From contig JBNJHA010000007.1 in the NCBI GenBank assembly GCA_051748085.1, positions 1 to 64,000 of the forward strand: 64,000 nt of DNA, read 5' to 3'. This stretch comes from CAYNNQ01 sp051748085. GTDB lineage: Bacteria; Desulfobacterota; Desulfovibrionia; Desulfovibrionales; Desulfonatronovibrionaceae. The first letter of the stretch is position 1. Every line of letters begins with the position of its first letter. The notes beneath the pieces are model-generated. The model was not told the origin of the DNA. It searched no databases and saw only the letters and a list, made by a program, of their open reading frames with translations. A program made the position numbers and the translations under genes. This document shows, in pieces, positions 35,664 to 44,904 of the stretch.

Positions 35664-35764
35664 GAAACTCGGCATTGCGTGTAGATTTTATTCGATTGAA
35701 TATTTCCGAATCAAAAGGATCAGGAAAATAAAACCCAAAAATCCATACCTTTCGTCGAAGAGCC
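35664..35764. repeat. GGTTCCTCGACG-ended element (family C), internally deleted
   Basis: Only the two ends remain: GTAGATTTTATTCGATTGAA joined to CCGAATCAAAAGGATCAGG and the right end TTTCGTCGAAGAGCC. The middle, including the palindrome, is absent. It lies 45 bases downstream of nrdD. Confidence 0.65.
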
Positions 35765-35808
35765 TGAAAAAATTTTTGAAAAAGGGAAACTGCCGGGCGA
35801 AAAAAAAA

Positions 35809-37860
35809 TTAATCGGCCACCGGATCGAAAACCCTGCGTTCCTGATACTCAGCCTGTTTTCCTTTATTCCATCTGGAAACCGGACGATAATAGCCAACAA
35901 CACGCGTGTACACTTCCGCGTCCTGACCGCAATGCGGGCAGCTAAAGTGTTCGCCGCGCAGATAACCATGTTCTTTGCAGATAGAAAAAGTCGGAGTTAT
36001 CGAAATATAGGGCAACTTGGTCTGGCGCATGGCCTTAACTATATAAGACTGCAAGGCCTTTTCATCCGCCGCGGCCTCTCCGAGAAAGGTATGAAAGACA
36101 GTCCCGCCCGTATACAAAGTCTGTAATTGATCCTGATGCTCCAGTGCGTAAAAGACGTCCGAAGAAATACCCACGGGCAGGGCGGTTGAATTCGTATAGT
36201 ACGGAACGCCATTTCCTGAAGTGGCTATACCCGCGTAAAGAGCCTTGTCTATTTTGGCCAGCCTGTAGCTGGTGCCCTCGGCCGGAGTGGCTTCAAGGTT
36301 GTACAAATTCCCGGTTTCTTCCTGAAAACCGATGGTCAGCTGGCGCAAATGATTGAGGGCTCGACGCATCAAGCGCAACCCGGCATCGGAATCTATCCCC
36401 TTGCCCAGGAGATTGAGGCAGGCTTCATGTCCGCCGATAAGCCCTATTGTACTGAAGTGCCCCCGCAGGCCGTTTTTCAAGTATCGGCTGGAAAACGGAA
36501 ACAACCCTATTTCCATGTTATTGGCGATTACCTTGCGTTTGTATTCCAGAGAATCCTTGGCCAGACTCGCGTATTCAGTCAAAAGATCCAGAAAATCCTC
36601 CTCCCCCTGGGCCAGAAAAGCCAACTTGGGGAGATTGAGAGTTACAACGCCGATGGATCCGGTAAGATCTCCCGCACCGAACAGTCCCCCGGTCCTTTTT
36701 TTGAGTTCCCTAAGATCCATCTGCAGACGACAGCACATGGAGCGGACATCTTCCGGAGAAAGATCGGAATTTATAAAATTCTGAAAATAGGGAACCCCGT
36801 ATTTGGCCGTGAGCTTCAAAAGCAACTTTCCCACTTCTCCATCCCAGGGAAAATCTTCGGTAATATTATAAGTAGGGATAGGAAAAGAAAAAATGCGTCC
36901 ATGGTAGTCCCCTTCAAGCATCACTTCCAGAAATGCCCGGTTGATCATTTCCATTTCCGGACTGAAATCAGCGTAGGAGTCATCAGTAATTTCCCCGCCG
37001 CGGATCACGCCTTCTTTGGCAATATGCTTTGGAGGGACAAGATCGAATGTCAGATTGGTAAACGGACTTTGTCCGCCCCATCTGGAAGTTGTATTCAGGT
37101 TAAACACAAACTTCTGAACAGCCTGGCGCACTTCGGAATAGGACAACCCGTCGTAGCGGATAAACGGAGCCAGATATGTATCCACATTGTTAAAGGCCTG
37201 CGCTCCGGCCCATTCATTCTGCAATGTTCCCAGGAAATTGACCATCTGCCCCAGAGCTGATGAAAAATGTTTCGCCGGGCCGGAAGAACAACGCCCGGCC
37301 AGATTAAAACCTTCCAGAAGCAGATCGCGCAGGCTCCATCCGGCGCAGTATCCGGCCAAACCGAAGGAGAGATCATGGACATGAAAATATCCGTGTTCAT
37401 GCGCCTGACGCACCTCTTCGGGATACTTTTCCAGCGTGTATCGGGCCTGAACGGATCCGGACAAATGAAGCATGAGCCCTTGAAAGGAATGGCTCATATT
37501 GGCGTTTTCATTCACCCGCCAGTCGGACTTGTTCATATAACTGTCAATGGTATCCGTGATGTCCAGAAAGACTTCCTTTTGACTTCTGAATTCCCGTCTC
37601 TTTTCCCGGTACAAAATATATTTTTTGGCCACATCATACAGCCGGGATTCCATTAAAACCATCTCGACCATGTCCTGAACTTTTTCCTGTTCCGGAACAT
37701 CATAGCCGGACAATTTCTGTTCCACTTTTTTAGCAAGTCTTTTGGAAAGCAGCGGATCCTTGATGCCGCTGGCATTCAAAGCCTTCAACACCGCCTGAGC
37801 TATCCGCTCTGTGGACCAGGTTTCCAGACATCCGTCTCTTTTCTTTATCTGCTTAGGCAT
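35809..37860 (-). CDS. nrdD: Anaerobic (class III) ribonucleoside-triphosphate reductase
   Basis: 683-residue glycyl-radical enzyme that makes dNTPs without oxygen. An N-terminal ATP-cone (about 1-95, KRDGCLETWSTERIAQAVL) gives allosteric control. The catalytic barrel has SMCCRLQMDLRELKKRTGG with the active-site cysteines. The C-terminus has a zinc-type CPHCG motif and the radical loop RVVGYYRP with Gly656 (27 residues before the end). Starts inside the end of nrdG, so it is translationally coupled. The cobalamin riboswitch upstream of nrdG should control both. Confidence 0.95.
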   Translation of the reverse strand: MPKQIKKRDGCLETWSTERIAQAVLKALNASGIKDPLLSKRLAKKVEQKLSGYDVPEQEKVQDMVEMVLMESRLYDVAKKYILYREKRREFRSQKEVFLDITDTIDSYMNKSDWRVNENANMSHSFQGLMLHLSGSVQARYTLEKYPEEVRQAHEHGYFHVHDLSFGLAGYCAGWSLRDLLLEGFNLAGRCSSGPAKHFSSALGQMVNFLGTLQNEWAGAQAFNNVDTYLAPFIRYDGLSYSEVRQAVQKFVFNLNTTSRWGGQSPFTNLTFDLVPPKHIAKEGVIRGGEITDDSYADFSPEMEMINRAFLEVMLEGDYHGRIFSFPIPTYNITEDFPWDGEVGKLLLKLTAKYGVPYFQNFINSDLSPEDVRSMCCRLQMDLRELKKRTGGLFGAGDLTGSIGVVTLNLPKLAFLAQGEEDFLDLLTEYASLAKDSLEYKRKVIANNMEIGLFPFSSRYLKNGLRGHFSTIGLIGGHEACLNLLGKGIDSDAGLRLMRRALNHLRQLTIGFQEETGNLYNLEATPAEGTSYRLAKIDKALYAGIATSGNGVPYYTNSTALPVGISSDVFYALEHQDQLQTLYTGGTVFHTFLGEAAADEKALQSYIVKAMRQTKLPYISITPTFSICKEHGYLRGEHFSCPHCGQDAEVYTRVVGYYRPVSRWNKGKQAEYQERRVFDPVAD

Positions 37861-38540
37861 TCTTCCTCCTGTACGTTGACCGAGTCGGCCTTGTTTATAC
37901 TTTCTTCATTGTCCGCACCTGGCGGTATATAGTCCTGAAAATGTACTTGCTGCCCCGGGGGTGTATAAGCGGCCACCAGTTCAAGATCCGTCTCGGACAA
38001 TGCGGGGACTTTCGTGCACCGGAAATAGAATTTCTCCGGCCTGGTGGACGCCATGTCAAAAACAGTCTCCAGACGTTTCCTGGCTTCGCCCGAACCAACC
38101 CGGCCGCCGGTGAGCGCGGGGTACTTGTCCCAGGGGCCTTTTATATCCACGGCAATCATATCAGCCAAATTCTCATTCAGCACCTGTTTTACTACCTGCG
38201 GACGCATCCCGTTGGTATCCATTTTCAAATCCAGGTCGATTGCACGAAGATCATCCAGAATGTGCAAAAATCCGGACAGAATAGTTACTTCGCCGCCGGT
38301 CAAGACAATACCATCCAGCCAGTTAAGACGCGCTGATACGGTTTTTAAGACCTGTTTTGCATCCATGGGCTTAACCGCTCCAGGATACCAGGCCAGACGG
38401 GAGTTATGACAGGTCGGGCAACGCAAATTGCAACCTCCGAAAAAAAGGACACAACTGATTCTTCCCGGCCAGTCGCACATGCTCATGGGCTCAAACCCAC
38501 GCAGCATATGCCACGATGACGTACTGATTTTTAATGACAT
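37845..38540 (-). CDS. nrdG: Anaerobic ribonucleotide reductase activating enzyme (radical SAM)
   Basis: 231-residue radical SAM activase that puts the glycyl radical on NrdD. The cluster motif is FGGCNLRCPTCHNS (CxxxCxxC) near residue 35, preceded by RGFEPMSMCDWPGRIS. A later GIVLTGGEVTI is the SAM-binding Gly-rich strand. ATG 38540 is chosen since it gives the family's usual N-terminus. In-frame starts at 38576 and 38654 would run into the riboswitch and are rejected. The last 16 bases overlap nrdD. Confidence 0.9.
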   Translation of the reverse strand: MSLKISTSSWHMLRGFEPMSMCDWPGRISCVLFFGGCNLRCPTCHNSRLAWYPGAVKPMDAKQVLKTVSARLNWLDGIVLTGGEVTILSGFLHILDDLRAIDLDLKMDTNGMRPQVVKQVLNENLADMIAVDIKGPWDKYPALTGGRVGSGEARKRLETVFDMASTRPEKFYFRCTKVPALSETDLELVAAYTPPGQQVHFQDYIPPGADNEESINKADSVNVQEEECLSR

Positions 38541-38604
38541 TGCAATTACCAATGTTAAGGACCGCTTGAAACGCATCCGCGTGCGCTTGAAGCATAGCGT
38601 GTCT

Positions 38605-38850
38605 TCAGGCAGGTCTTCTGGCTCATTCCTTTTTTTCACCTTCCCGTCCGGCACTCATTTTTTTGTTTCTCTTAGAAAGTCATCGGCTGAATCTTTATGC
38701 CCAAGATAAGCAGCCAAAAAACTTTTCCCCCAAAAATTGAGTGCCGGACAGTGGATCTTGAAAAAATACACGGAATTTACAGCGGCGGGACCGCCCCGGA
38801 ATCACACCGGAGTTCCCTTTTAAGGCCCGGGGGCCGCCCGAAGTGACTGA
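38605..38850 (-). ncRNA. Cobalamin riboswitch controlling nrdG-nrdD
   Basis: On the minus strand the aptamer core is clear: GGGCCTTAAAAGGGAACTCC, then GGTGTGATTCCGGGGC and CGGTCCCGCCGCTGTAA (B12-box region), later CCACTG, CGGGAAGG and the closing GAGCCAGAAGACCTGCC. Between CCACTG and CGGGAAGG a variable arm is enlarged to about 100 bases by a 12-bp stem (GTCCGGCACTCA / TGAGTGCCGGAC). The aptamer ends about 65 bases before the nrdG start. Known riboswitches of this class bind adenosyl- or other cobalamins and turn off B12-independent isozymes when B12 is present; that fits a B12-independent RNR here. Confidence 0.9.
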
Positions 38851-39202
38851 TGGAAAATTTGCGGAGCGGACACATAATGTCCGGATAAAAGCTAACTCGT
38901 TTGGACGAAATGACTTTGCTCCGCAAAAAAGTGAATAAAGATTAGCATGAGGATATCATCAGGGCAACAAATTTTATTTACAACTAAAATAATCCGTTAG
39001 CGGAACTGAAAGAAAACCGCCTTCTCTCCACTCTTCCTCTGTGCCTCTACCGAGCCTTCGAGGAGTCTGTCCGGTCACTCAGAAAACTGAATGCCGGAGG
39101 CGAGAGACAAAAAAATCTTATGTTTTGGCCCAACCGGGCGATTCTGATAGCTTTGAGTCTCTTTCCGGCAACATAACCTTGAACCGGAAGAACCCAAACA
39201 AA
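38851..39202. other. Gap upstream of the riboswitch
   Basis: No gene seen. Contains the promoter region for the riboswitch transcript and, at 39069-39098, a palindrome GTCCGGTCACTCAG / CTGAATGCCGGAG of family F, which may serve as a terminator for purN. Confidence 0.45.
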
Positions 39203-39883
39203 TTAAAAACCGGGATCAAAACCGGGGCAAACCAGGGCCGCTATATTTCCCGAGGAATATACAGCCGGTTCGGGAGCGTCAACAACCGCTGCTTTTCTGC
39301 CGGTTATCTTCAGTCTGTCCTGGGCCAGCCATTGCACGGCCTGGGGATATATTCGATGTTCAAAAGCCAGAATTCTGTTTTTTATGTCCGCAAGGTCATC
39401 CCCGGCTGGGCAGGGAACCGCTGCCTGAATAATTACAGGACCGTTGTCCATTTTTTCATCCACTACATGCACGGTGCACCCGGAAATGCGGGAACCGTAT
39501 TCCGCCGCCTGCTTTTGTCCGGAAACACCCGGAAAAGCAGGCAAAAGAGCCGGATGAATATTTAATATCCTGTTCTCAAAAGCCCGGATGAAACCAGGGG
39601 TAAGAATACGCATGAAACCGGCCAGGACTACGGCGTGTGCTCCGCTTTCTCTTATAAATTTTATAAGTTCCGTGTCGTAATCGGTTCGGACCGGATAATG
39701 GGCATGCGGAACAACCCGATAAGGTATTCCGTGTTTTTTGGCCCTTTCCAGACCGAACGCATCCGGCTTGTTACTGATTACAAGTTCAATCCGGGCATCC
39801 AGCCGTCCAATTTCTATGCTGTCAATAATCGACTGCAGATTGGATCCGCTTCCGGAAATTAAAACGGCTATAGCTAGAGACAT
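39203..39883 (-). CDS. purN: Phosphoribosylglycinamide formyltransferase
   Basis: PurN, 226 residues, transfers formyl from 10-formyl-THF to GAR, step three of purine synthesis. Signatures: VLISGSGSNLQSIID at the N-terminus, LAGFMRILTPGFI, the catalytic NIHPALLPAFPG, and CTVHVVDEKMDNGPVI. The C-terminal 25 residues (APEPAVYSSGNIAALVC...) extend beyond the core. ATG 39883 has AGAGGAAG upstream; a longer start at 39919 is not needed. Confidence 0.95.
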   Translation of the reverse strand: MSLAIAVLISGSGSNLQSIIDSIEIGRLDARIELVISNKPDAFGLERAKKHGIPYRVVPHAHYPVRTDYDTELIKFIRESGAHAVVLAGFMRILTPGFIRAFENRILNIHPALLPAFPGVSGQKQAAEYGSRISGCTVHVVDEKMDNGPVIIQAAVPCPAGDDLADIKNRILAFEHRIYPQAVQWLAQDRLKITGRKAAVVDAPEPAVYSSGNIAALVCPGFDPGF

Positions 39884-39941
39884 ATCTTCCTCTTGAAAAA
39901 AATAGTAAACAATCAGCAATTATTCAGAGAATTGTGTAACT

Positions 39942-40145
39942 ATTCACCAAACTAATAGTTCAGCGGGTTGTTTGCGTGCATCGGTGACGGGCCGTCCGGT
40001 TTTTTCTATACACTTCAAAGGGGGGAAAACGGTTGCCTATCCTCCGGGCAGCGAGTCCGGAGGGGCAGGCATCGTCCTTTGACGGGTATTAGAAAACCGC
40101 AGGCCGAAAGCACGGGCAGCAAAAATTGGGTGCGCAGAGACAACA
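39942..40145. repeat. GTTCACC-ended element (family A), long copy
   Basis: Left end AACTATTCACCAAACTAATA then GTTCAGCGGGTTGTTTGCG. Middle AGGGGGGAAAACGG and CAGCGAGTCCGGAGGGGCAG, then TATTAGAAAACCGCAGGCCG. Worn right end AAAAATTGGGTGCGCAGAGAC. About 200 bp, the most complete long copy. Sits between purN and cobA-hemD. Confidence 0.75.
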
Positions 40146-40154
40146 ATTACAAAT

Positions 40155-41666
40155 TTACTTTGCATCCTGTAGCAGGGCGTCCACCAGACCGGGAATGGTG
40201 TATTCCTCGGCGACAATTCCTGGCTCAAAACCGAATTCCCGCAGTGTATCCGCGGTCACCGGGCCGATACAGGCCAGACACGTTCCCCGATCCAGACATT
40301 TTTGTATATATTCCGGGCTGACCAGGGAGAAAAAATTACGCACGGTGGAAGAGCTGGTAAAGGTAACATAGTCGATATCGGCTTGTCCCAAAGTCTGTCC
40401 CGGATCCTCTTCCTTTTCCGCCAGATGTGTTTCGTAGACCGGAAGGACGCGCACCCGGGCCCCGGATTTTTCCAGTTCACGGGGCAAAACTTCCCGGGCC
40501 TCCCTGGCCCTGGGAATAAGTACGCTGGAATTCTTTACTCCGAGTTTTAAAAGCCCCTGGACAACGGATTCTGCAACATATTTTTCCGGAACGAAATCCG
40601 GATAAATCCCGATTTGCTGCAGAGCAACGGCCGTTGCCGGGCCTATTGCCGCGACCCGGACATAGCCCAGAGCACGGGTATCCAAATTGGCCTTTCGCAA
40701 TCGATCCCAGAAATATTTAACGCCGTTGACAGAGGTAAACACAAGCCAATCGTGACTGTCCAAATCGGAGATGGCGGCATCCACTTCCGAATAATCCGGC
40801 AGGGGTTCTATGCTGATGGTTGGAAACTGAAGACAGCAGGCCCCGAATTCCTCCAAGCGGCTGACCAGTCCGCTTGCCTGTTGCCTGGCCCTGGTTATGA
40901 CCACCCTGCGTCCCAATAACGGCAAATGCTCAAAACGGTTCAACACAGAACGCAACCGGACCACTTGTCCCACAACCAGCAGGGCGGGAGGCTTGATACC
41001 GTTTTTTTCCGCAACTTCGGAAATATCGGAAATGGTTCCGGCAACAGTCTGATGCAGACAGGTGGTTCCCCAGCGAACAAGCGCGGCCGGAACTTCCGGA
41101 GACATGCCCGCCTGAATGAGATTTCGGCTTATGAACGCCAGATTCTTTACGCCCATGAAAAAGACCAAGGTATTCGTACTCGCGGCGAGAGCCTTCCAGT
41201 TGTGCGCGCTTTCTTTTTTGTTTGGATCTTCGTGGCCGGTTATAAAAGAAACGGAAGAAGAATAATTGCGGTGAGTAAGGGGGATACCCGCATAAGCCGG
41301 AGCGGCAATCGCGGAAGTCACTCCGGGTACAACCTCGAAATCAATCCCCGCTTCCAGCAATTCTTCGGCTTCCTCGGCCCCGCGTCCGAATACATACGGG
41401 TCACCGCCTTTAAGCCGGGCCACATTCAATCCTTCCCGGGCCTTGTCCACCAGCAATTCATTAATTTTGTCCTGGGGCAGGGTATGCTCGCCGCCCTTTT
41501 TACCCACATAAATCACTTGCGCATCGTCCCGGCAAAAAGACAAAAAATGCTTATTGGCCAGATAATCGTAAACCACAACATCCGCAAAACGCAGGATATC
41601 TTTTCCCTTCAAAGTAAAAAGGCCCGGATCGCCTGGTCCGGCGCCTATAAGATAAACTTTTCCCAT
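40155..41666 (-). CDS. Uroporphyrinogen-III C-methyltransferase / uroporphyrinogen-III synthase fusion
   Basis: 503-residue bifunctional enzyme. Residues 1 to about 245 are CobA/SUMT (GKVYLIGAGPGDPGLFTLKG; RLKGGDPYVFGRGAEEAEEL; VVPGVTSAIAAPAYAGIPLTH), which methylates urogen III to precorrin-2. Residues about 250 to 503 are HemD (LGRRVVITRARQQASGLVSRL; VFTSVNGVKYF; VTFTSSSTVRNF), which closes the tetrapyrrole ring. The fusion channels tetrapyrrole toward sirohaem and B12, needed for sulfite reductase. ATG 41666 with AAGGA nine bases upstream. Confidence 0.93.
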   Translation of the reverse strand: MGKVYLIGAGPGDPGLFTLKGKDILRFADVVVYDYLANKHFLSFCRDDAQVIYVGKKGGEHTLPQDKINELLVDKAREGLNVARLKGGDPYVFGRGAEEAEELLEAGIDFEVVPGVTSAIAAPAYAGIPLTHRNYSSSVSFITGHEDPNKKESAHNWKALAASTNTLVFFMGVKNLAFISRNLIQAGMSPEVPAALVRWGTTCLHQTVAGTISDISEVAEKNGIKPPALLVVGQVVRLRSVLNRFEHLPLLGRRVVITRARQQASGLVSRLEEFGACCLQFPTISIEPLPDYSEVDAAISDLDSHDWLVFTSVNGVKYFWDRLRKANLDTRALGYVRVAAIGPATAVALQQIGIYPDFVPEKYVAESVVQGLLKLGVKNSSVLIPRAREAREVLPRELEKSGARVRVLPVYETHLAEKEEDPGQTLGQADIDYVTFTSSSTVRNFFSLVSPEYIQKCLDRGTCLACIGPVTADTLREFGFEPGIVAEEYTIPGLVDALLQDAK

Positions 41667-41725
41667 TGCATCCAATCCTTATCTGACTGTTAACAACATT
41701 TACGGCAACTATCTATTTTCCATGC

Positions 41726-41748
41726 GAAAAACGACCAGGGGTCGTTCG
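41726..41748 (-). terminator. Possible terminator downstream of valS
   Basis: On the minus strand AACGACC / GGTCGTT around a three-base loop, then TTTTCGC. The T-run is short. It lies about 80 bases after the valS stop. Confidence 0.5.
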
Positions 41749-41826
41749 ATGCTCTTGTTTCCGGACTTGAAGCGCGGGAATAAAAAACCGCGGGCAGACA
41801 ACTGTCTCGGGCGTTGCCGCCAGCAT

Positions 41827-44481
41827 TTATTTCGCCGCATATTTCTCAAGCCGGGCGTATAATTCCTCAAGTTTTGCCTTTTTTTCCTCGAATCCGCCGG
41901 CCTTTTCCTTTTCCTTTTGGACAATATGTTCCGGAGCCTTTTGCACAAAATCGGCATTGGCAAGTTTTCGGCCCACGATATCCAATTCCTTGTCCAACTT
42001 GGCCAATTCCTTGTCCAGCCGGGACAGCTCACTGTCGAAATCAACCAGGCCCTTAAGCGGGACAAAAAGCTCATTGCCCTGGACAACATTACTGGCCGCG
42101 CCCTGCGGAGTTTCCAGGTCTTTTTCAACGCTCAAATCTTCAACAAGAGCCAAATTGCGAATAAGATCGGCATGCTCCAGTAAAAATTCACGATCCCGTC
42201 CCTGAGCCCGCATGTGTACATTCAGTTTAAGTGCTGGAGCGATACCCAGTTCGGAACGGATATTACGGACACTGACCACAACATCCCGCAAAAAATTCAT
42301 CTCCTCGGAAACATTTTGATCACTGCATCCGTCCCTCTTTTCCGGATACGGAACCAGAGCCAGATTCTCCTGCTTTCTTTGCGGCAAAAAGGACCATATT
42401 TCCTGGGTAACAAATGGAATTACCGGATGAAGCAGGACAAGCGTTTCCTCAAGCACCCGCAGAAGACAGGCCCTGGCCGGTCCCGCCGACTCATCCCTGC
42501 GATACAGTTCCGGCTTTATCATTTCCAGATACCAGTCGCATAGCTCATGCCAAACAAATTGATACAATTCCTGAGCCGCATCATTAAATCTGTACTCTTC
42601 CAGAGAAAGGGCAACATTTTCTTTTACTTCCTCCATGCGATGGAGAATCCAGCGATGCGCGAAACCGGATGACTTTTTCGGTTCGAATTCCGGTACCTGG
42701 TCATCCAGATTCATGAGCGCGAATCTGGCGGCATTCCAGATCTTATTTATAAAATGCCTGTAGCCCTGAATACGCTCTTCGGACATCTTAATATCCCGGC
42801 CCATGGCCGCAAAAGCGGTCAAGGTGAACCGGAAAGCGTCAGCTCCGAACTTGTCTATGGTAAGCAGCGGATCAATGACATTGCCCTTGGATTTGCTCAT
42901 CTTCTGGCCCTGCGCGTCTCGGACTAAAGCATGTATATACACATCCCGAAACGGCACCCGGCCCATGAAATGCACGCCCATCATCATCATCCGCGCCACC
43001 CAGAAAAACAGAATATCGAATCCGGTTACCAGGACCGAAGTTGGATAAAAAGTCTTCAGGTCTTCTGTTTCATCCGGCCAGCCAAGAGTTGAAAAAGGCC
43101 AAAGTGCTGATGAAAACCAGGTATCAAGGACGTCTTCATCCTGTTTTAATCTATTTGACCCGCATTGGGGACAACTATCCGGATCCTGCCGGGCGACTAT
43201 CAGTTCACCGCACTCCTCGCAGGTCCAGGCCGGAATACGGTGACCCCACCATATTTGGCGGGAAATGCACCAATCACGAATATTGTCCAGCCACTCAAAA
43301 TATGTCTTGCGCCAATTGTCCGGGAAAATATCGGTTTCTCCGTCCGTTACCGCTTGGGCCGCTTCCTCGGCCAACGGCCTGGCCTGAACAAACCATTGTT
43401 TTGAAACATATGGTTCGATAGCCGTATGACAACGATAACAATGTCCCACACTATGCCGGTATTCCTCCTGTCGGATTAAAAACCCCTGCTCGCTGAGCAT
43501 GTCCACAACCCTGCCGCGGCATGCATAGCGATCCAGGCCCGCAAAATCCGGCCCGGCATCCATGGACATATTCCCCTTGTCGTCGATCACCTGCAGGAAT
43601 TCAAGATCATGCTTGGTGCCCAGTTCGAAATCGTTTACGTCATGAGCGGGGGTGACTTTAAGACAGCCGGTACCGAACTGCATATCCACATATTCATCCC
43701 CGATAATCGGGATTTTTCTGTCCGTAAGAGGCAAAAGCACCTCGCGCCCGGGAAGATCCCGGTATCTGTCATCTTCGGGATTGACCGCCACCGCCGTGTC
43801 CCCGAGCATGGTTTCCGGCCGGGTTGTGGCGATGATCACCTCGCCGTCGCCATCCGCCAAAGGATAACGAATATGATAAAGAGCGCCGGGTACTTCTTCA
43901 TACTCAACCTCCAGATCGGCCAGAGCCGTATGGCAGCGCGGACACCAATTAATAATATAATCCCCCTGATAAATAAGTCCCTGCTCGTAGAGACCGACAA
44001 AGACTTCCCGAACGGCACGGGACAAGCCTTCATCCATGGTAAAACGCTGTCGGGTCCAATCCACCGAAGCCCCGATCCGGCGAACCTGATTCAAAATTTT
44101 GTTCCCGTACTCCTCCTTCCATTCCCAGACCTTTTTCACAAACTCTTCCCGGCCGAGATCATCCCGGGACAATCCCTGGCCGGCCAGGGATTTCTCAACA
44201 ACATTCTGTGTAGCAATTCCGGCGTGATCGGTGCCTGGAACCCATAAAACATTTTCCCCTTTCTGACGGTGATAGCGGCACAGGATATCCTGCAGGGTAA
44301 GATTGAGCGCGTGGCCCATGTGCAGGCTTCCAGTCACATTCGGCGGTGGAATTACAATGCAATACGCGGGATCCGGCTGCCCGGCATCGGGAGTAAATGT
44401 CCGCTGGGTTTCCCAGTAAGACAGCCATTTATCTTCCACATCACCCGGATTGTAGCCTTTGGGGAGTTCTTTGGAAGCCAT
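41827..44481 (-). CDS. valS: Valyl-tRNA synthetase
   Basis: Class Ia synthetase, 884 residues. HIGH motif in PPPNVTGSLHMGHALN (about 46-60), the editing (CP1) domain with TTRPETMLGDTAVAVNP, the catalytic KMSKSKGN loop near 527, the anticodon-binding domain (VTQEIWSFLPQRKQENL) and the C-terminal coiled coil typical of ValRS (DFDSELSRLDKELAKLDKEL). Zinc-type cysteines are seen in CEECGELIVARQDPDSCPQC. Appears monocistronic or followed by cobA-hemD after 160 bases. Confidence 0.97.
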   Translation of the reverse strand: MASKELPKGYNPGDVEDKWLSYWETQRTFTPDAGQPDPAYCIVIPPPNVTGSLHMGHALNLTLQDILCRYHRQKGENVLWVPGTDHAGIATQNVVEKSLAGQGLSRDDLGREEFVKKVWEWKEEYGNKILNQVRRIGASVDWTRQRFTMDEGLSRAVREVFVGLYEQGLIYQGDYIINWCPRCHTALADLEVEYEEVPGALYHIRYPLADGDGEVIIATTRPETMLGDTAVAVNPEDDRYRDLPGREVLLPLTDRKIPIIGDEYVDMQFGTGCLKVTPAHDVNDFELGTKHDLEFLQVIDDKGNMSMDAGPDFAGLDRYACRGRVVDMLSEQGFLIRQEEYRHSVGHCYRCHTAIEPYVSKQWFVQARPLAEEAAQAVTDGETDIFPDNWRKTYFEWLDNIRDWCISRQIWWGHRIPAWTCEECGELIVARQDPDSCPQCGSNRLKQDEDVLDTWFSSALWPFSTLGWPDETEDLKTFYPTSVLVTGFDILFFWVARMMMMGVHFMGRVPFRDVYIHALVRDAQGQKMSKSKGNVIDPLLTIDKFGADAFRFTLTAFAAMGRDIKMSEERIQGYRHFINKIWNAARFALMNLDDQVPEFEPKKSSGFAHRWILHRMEEVKENVALSLEEYRFNDAAQELYQFVWHELCDWYLEMIKPELYRRDESAGPARACLLRVLEETLVLLHPVIPFVTQEIWSFLPQRKQENLALVPYPEKRDGCSDQNVSEEMNFLRDVVVSVRNIRSELGIAPALKLNVHMRAQGRDREFLLEHADLIRNLALVEDLSVEKDLETPQGAASNVVQGNELFVPLKGLVDFDSELSRLDKELAKLDKELDIVGRKLANADFVQKAPEHIVQKEKEKAGGFEEKKAKLEELYARLEKYAAK

Positions 44482-44904
44482 AAATTACCTCTTGGATTTT
44501 ATTTCTTTTTTCACAATATTATATAACCGGATCGCGCGTGTATATTTGGAAATGACAGAATATTCCCGGATGGAAATTGAAACGCGCCCCGACTTGTCAT
44601 CTAATCGTATAAAATTTAGTGTACAAATACGCCGCAAGAGACAAAAAATCATTTATTGCCCCTGAATCAAAAAATCAACCATAAGTTCTGCCGGAAAATT
44701 CAGAGTACCCGCGTTTATTTATAGATTGTCCCAAAAATATTTCCGGCTGCGTAACAATTCAGCACCCGAAAAAAAGTTCACCGTATTTTTTGCGTAAATT
44801 TGCTGAACAGATACCGGGCTGCATATACCACCCGTTCCAGGTACAATATCACCGGCGGACAAACCCTTGTCCCCGGCAGAGAACACTGTTAAGAAAAACC
44901 GGCA
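44482..44904. other. Divergent gap with family A repeat
   Basis: No gene seen. At 44750-44815 lies a family A copy: GTAACAATTCAGCACCCG, GTTCACCGTATTTTTTGCG, TTTGCTGAACAGATACCG. It holds the divergent promoters for valS and the BPL_N-type gene; no T-box-like leader was recognised. Confidence 0.5.

Noticed and set aside
38541..38654. Longer nrdG reading frame extending upstream
   Set aside because: The extension runs into the cobalamin riboswitch and adds residues not expected in NrdG; the internal ATG 38540 gives the normal N-terminus.
44482..44904. T-box leader for valS
   Set aside because: No T-box sequence or antiterminator pairing found; the space is mostly a family A repeat.
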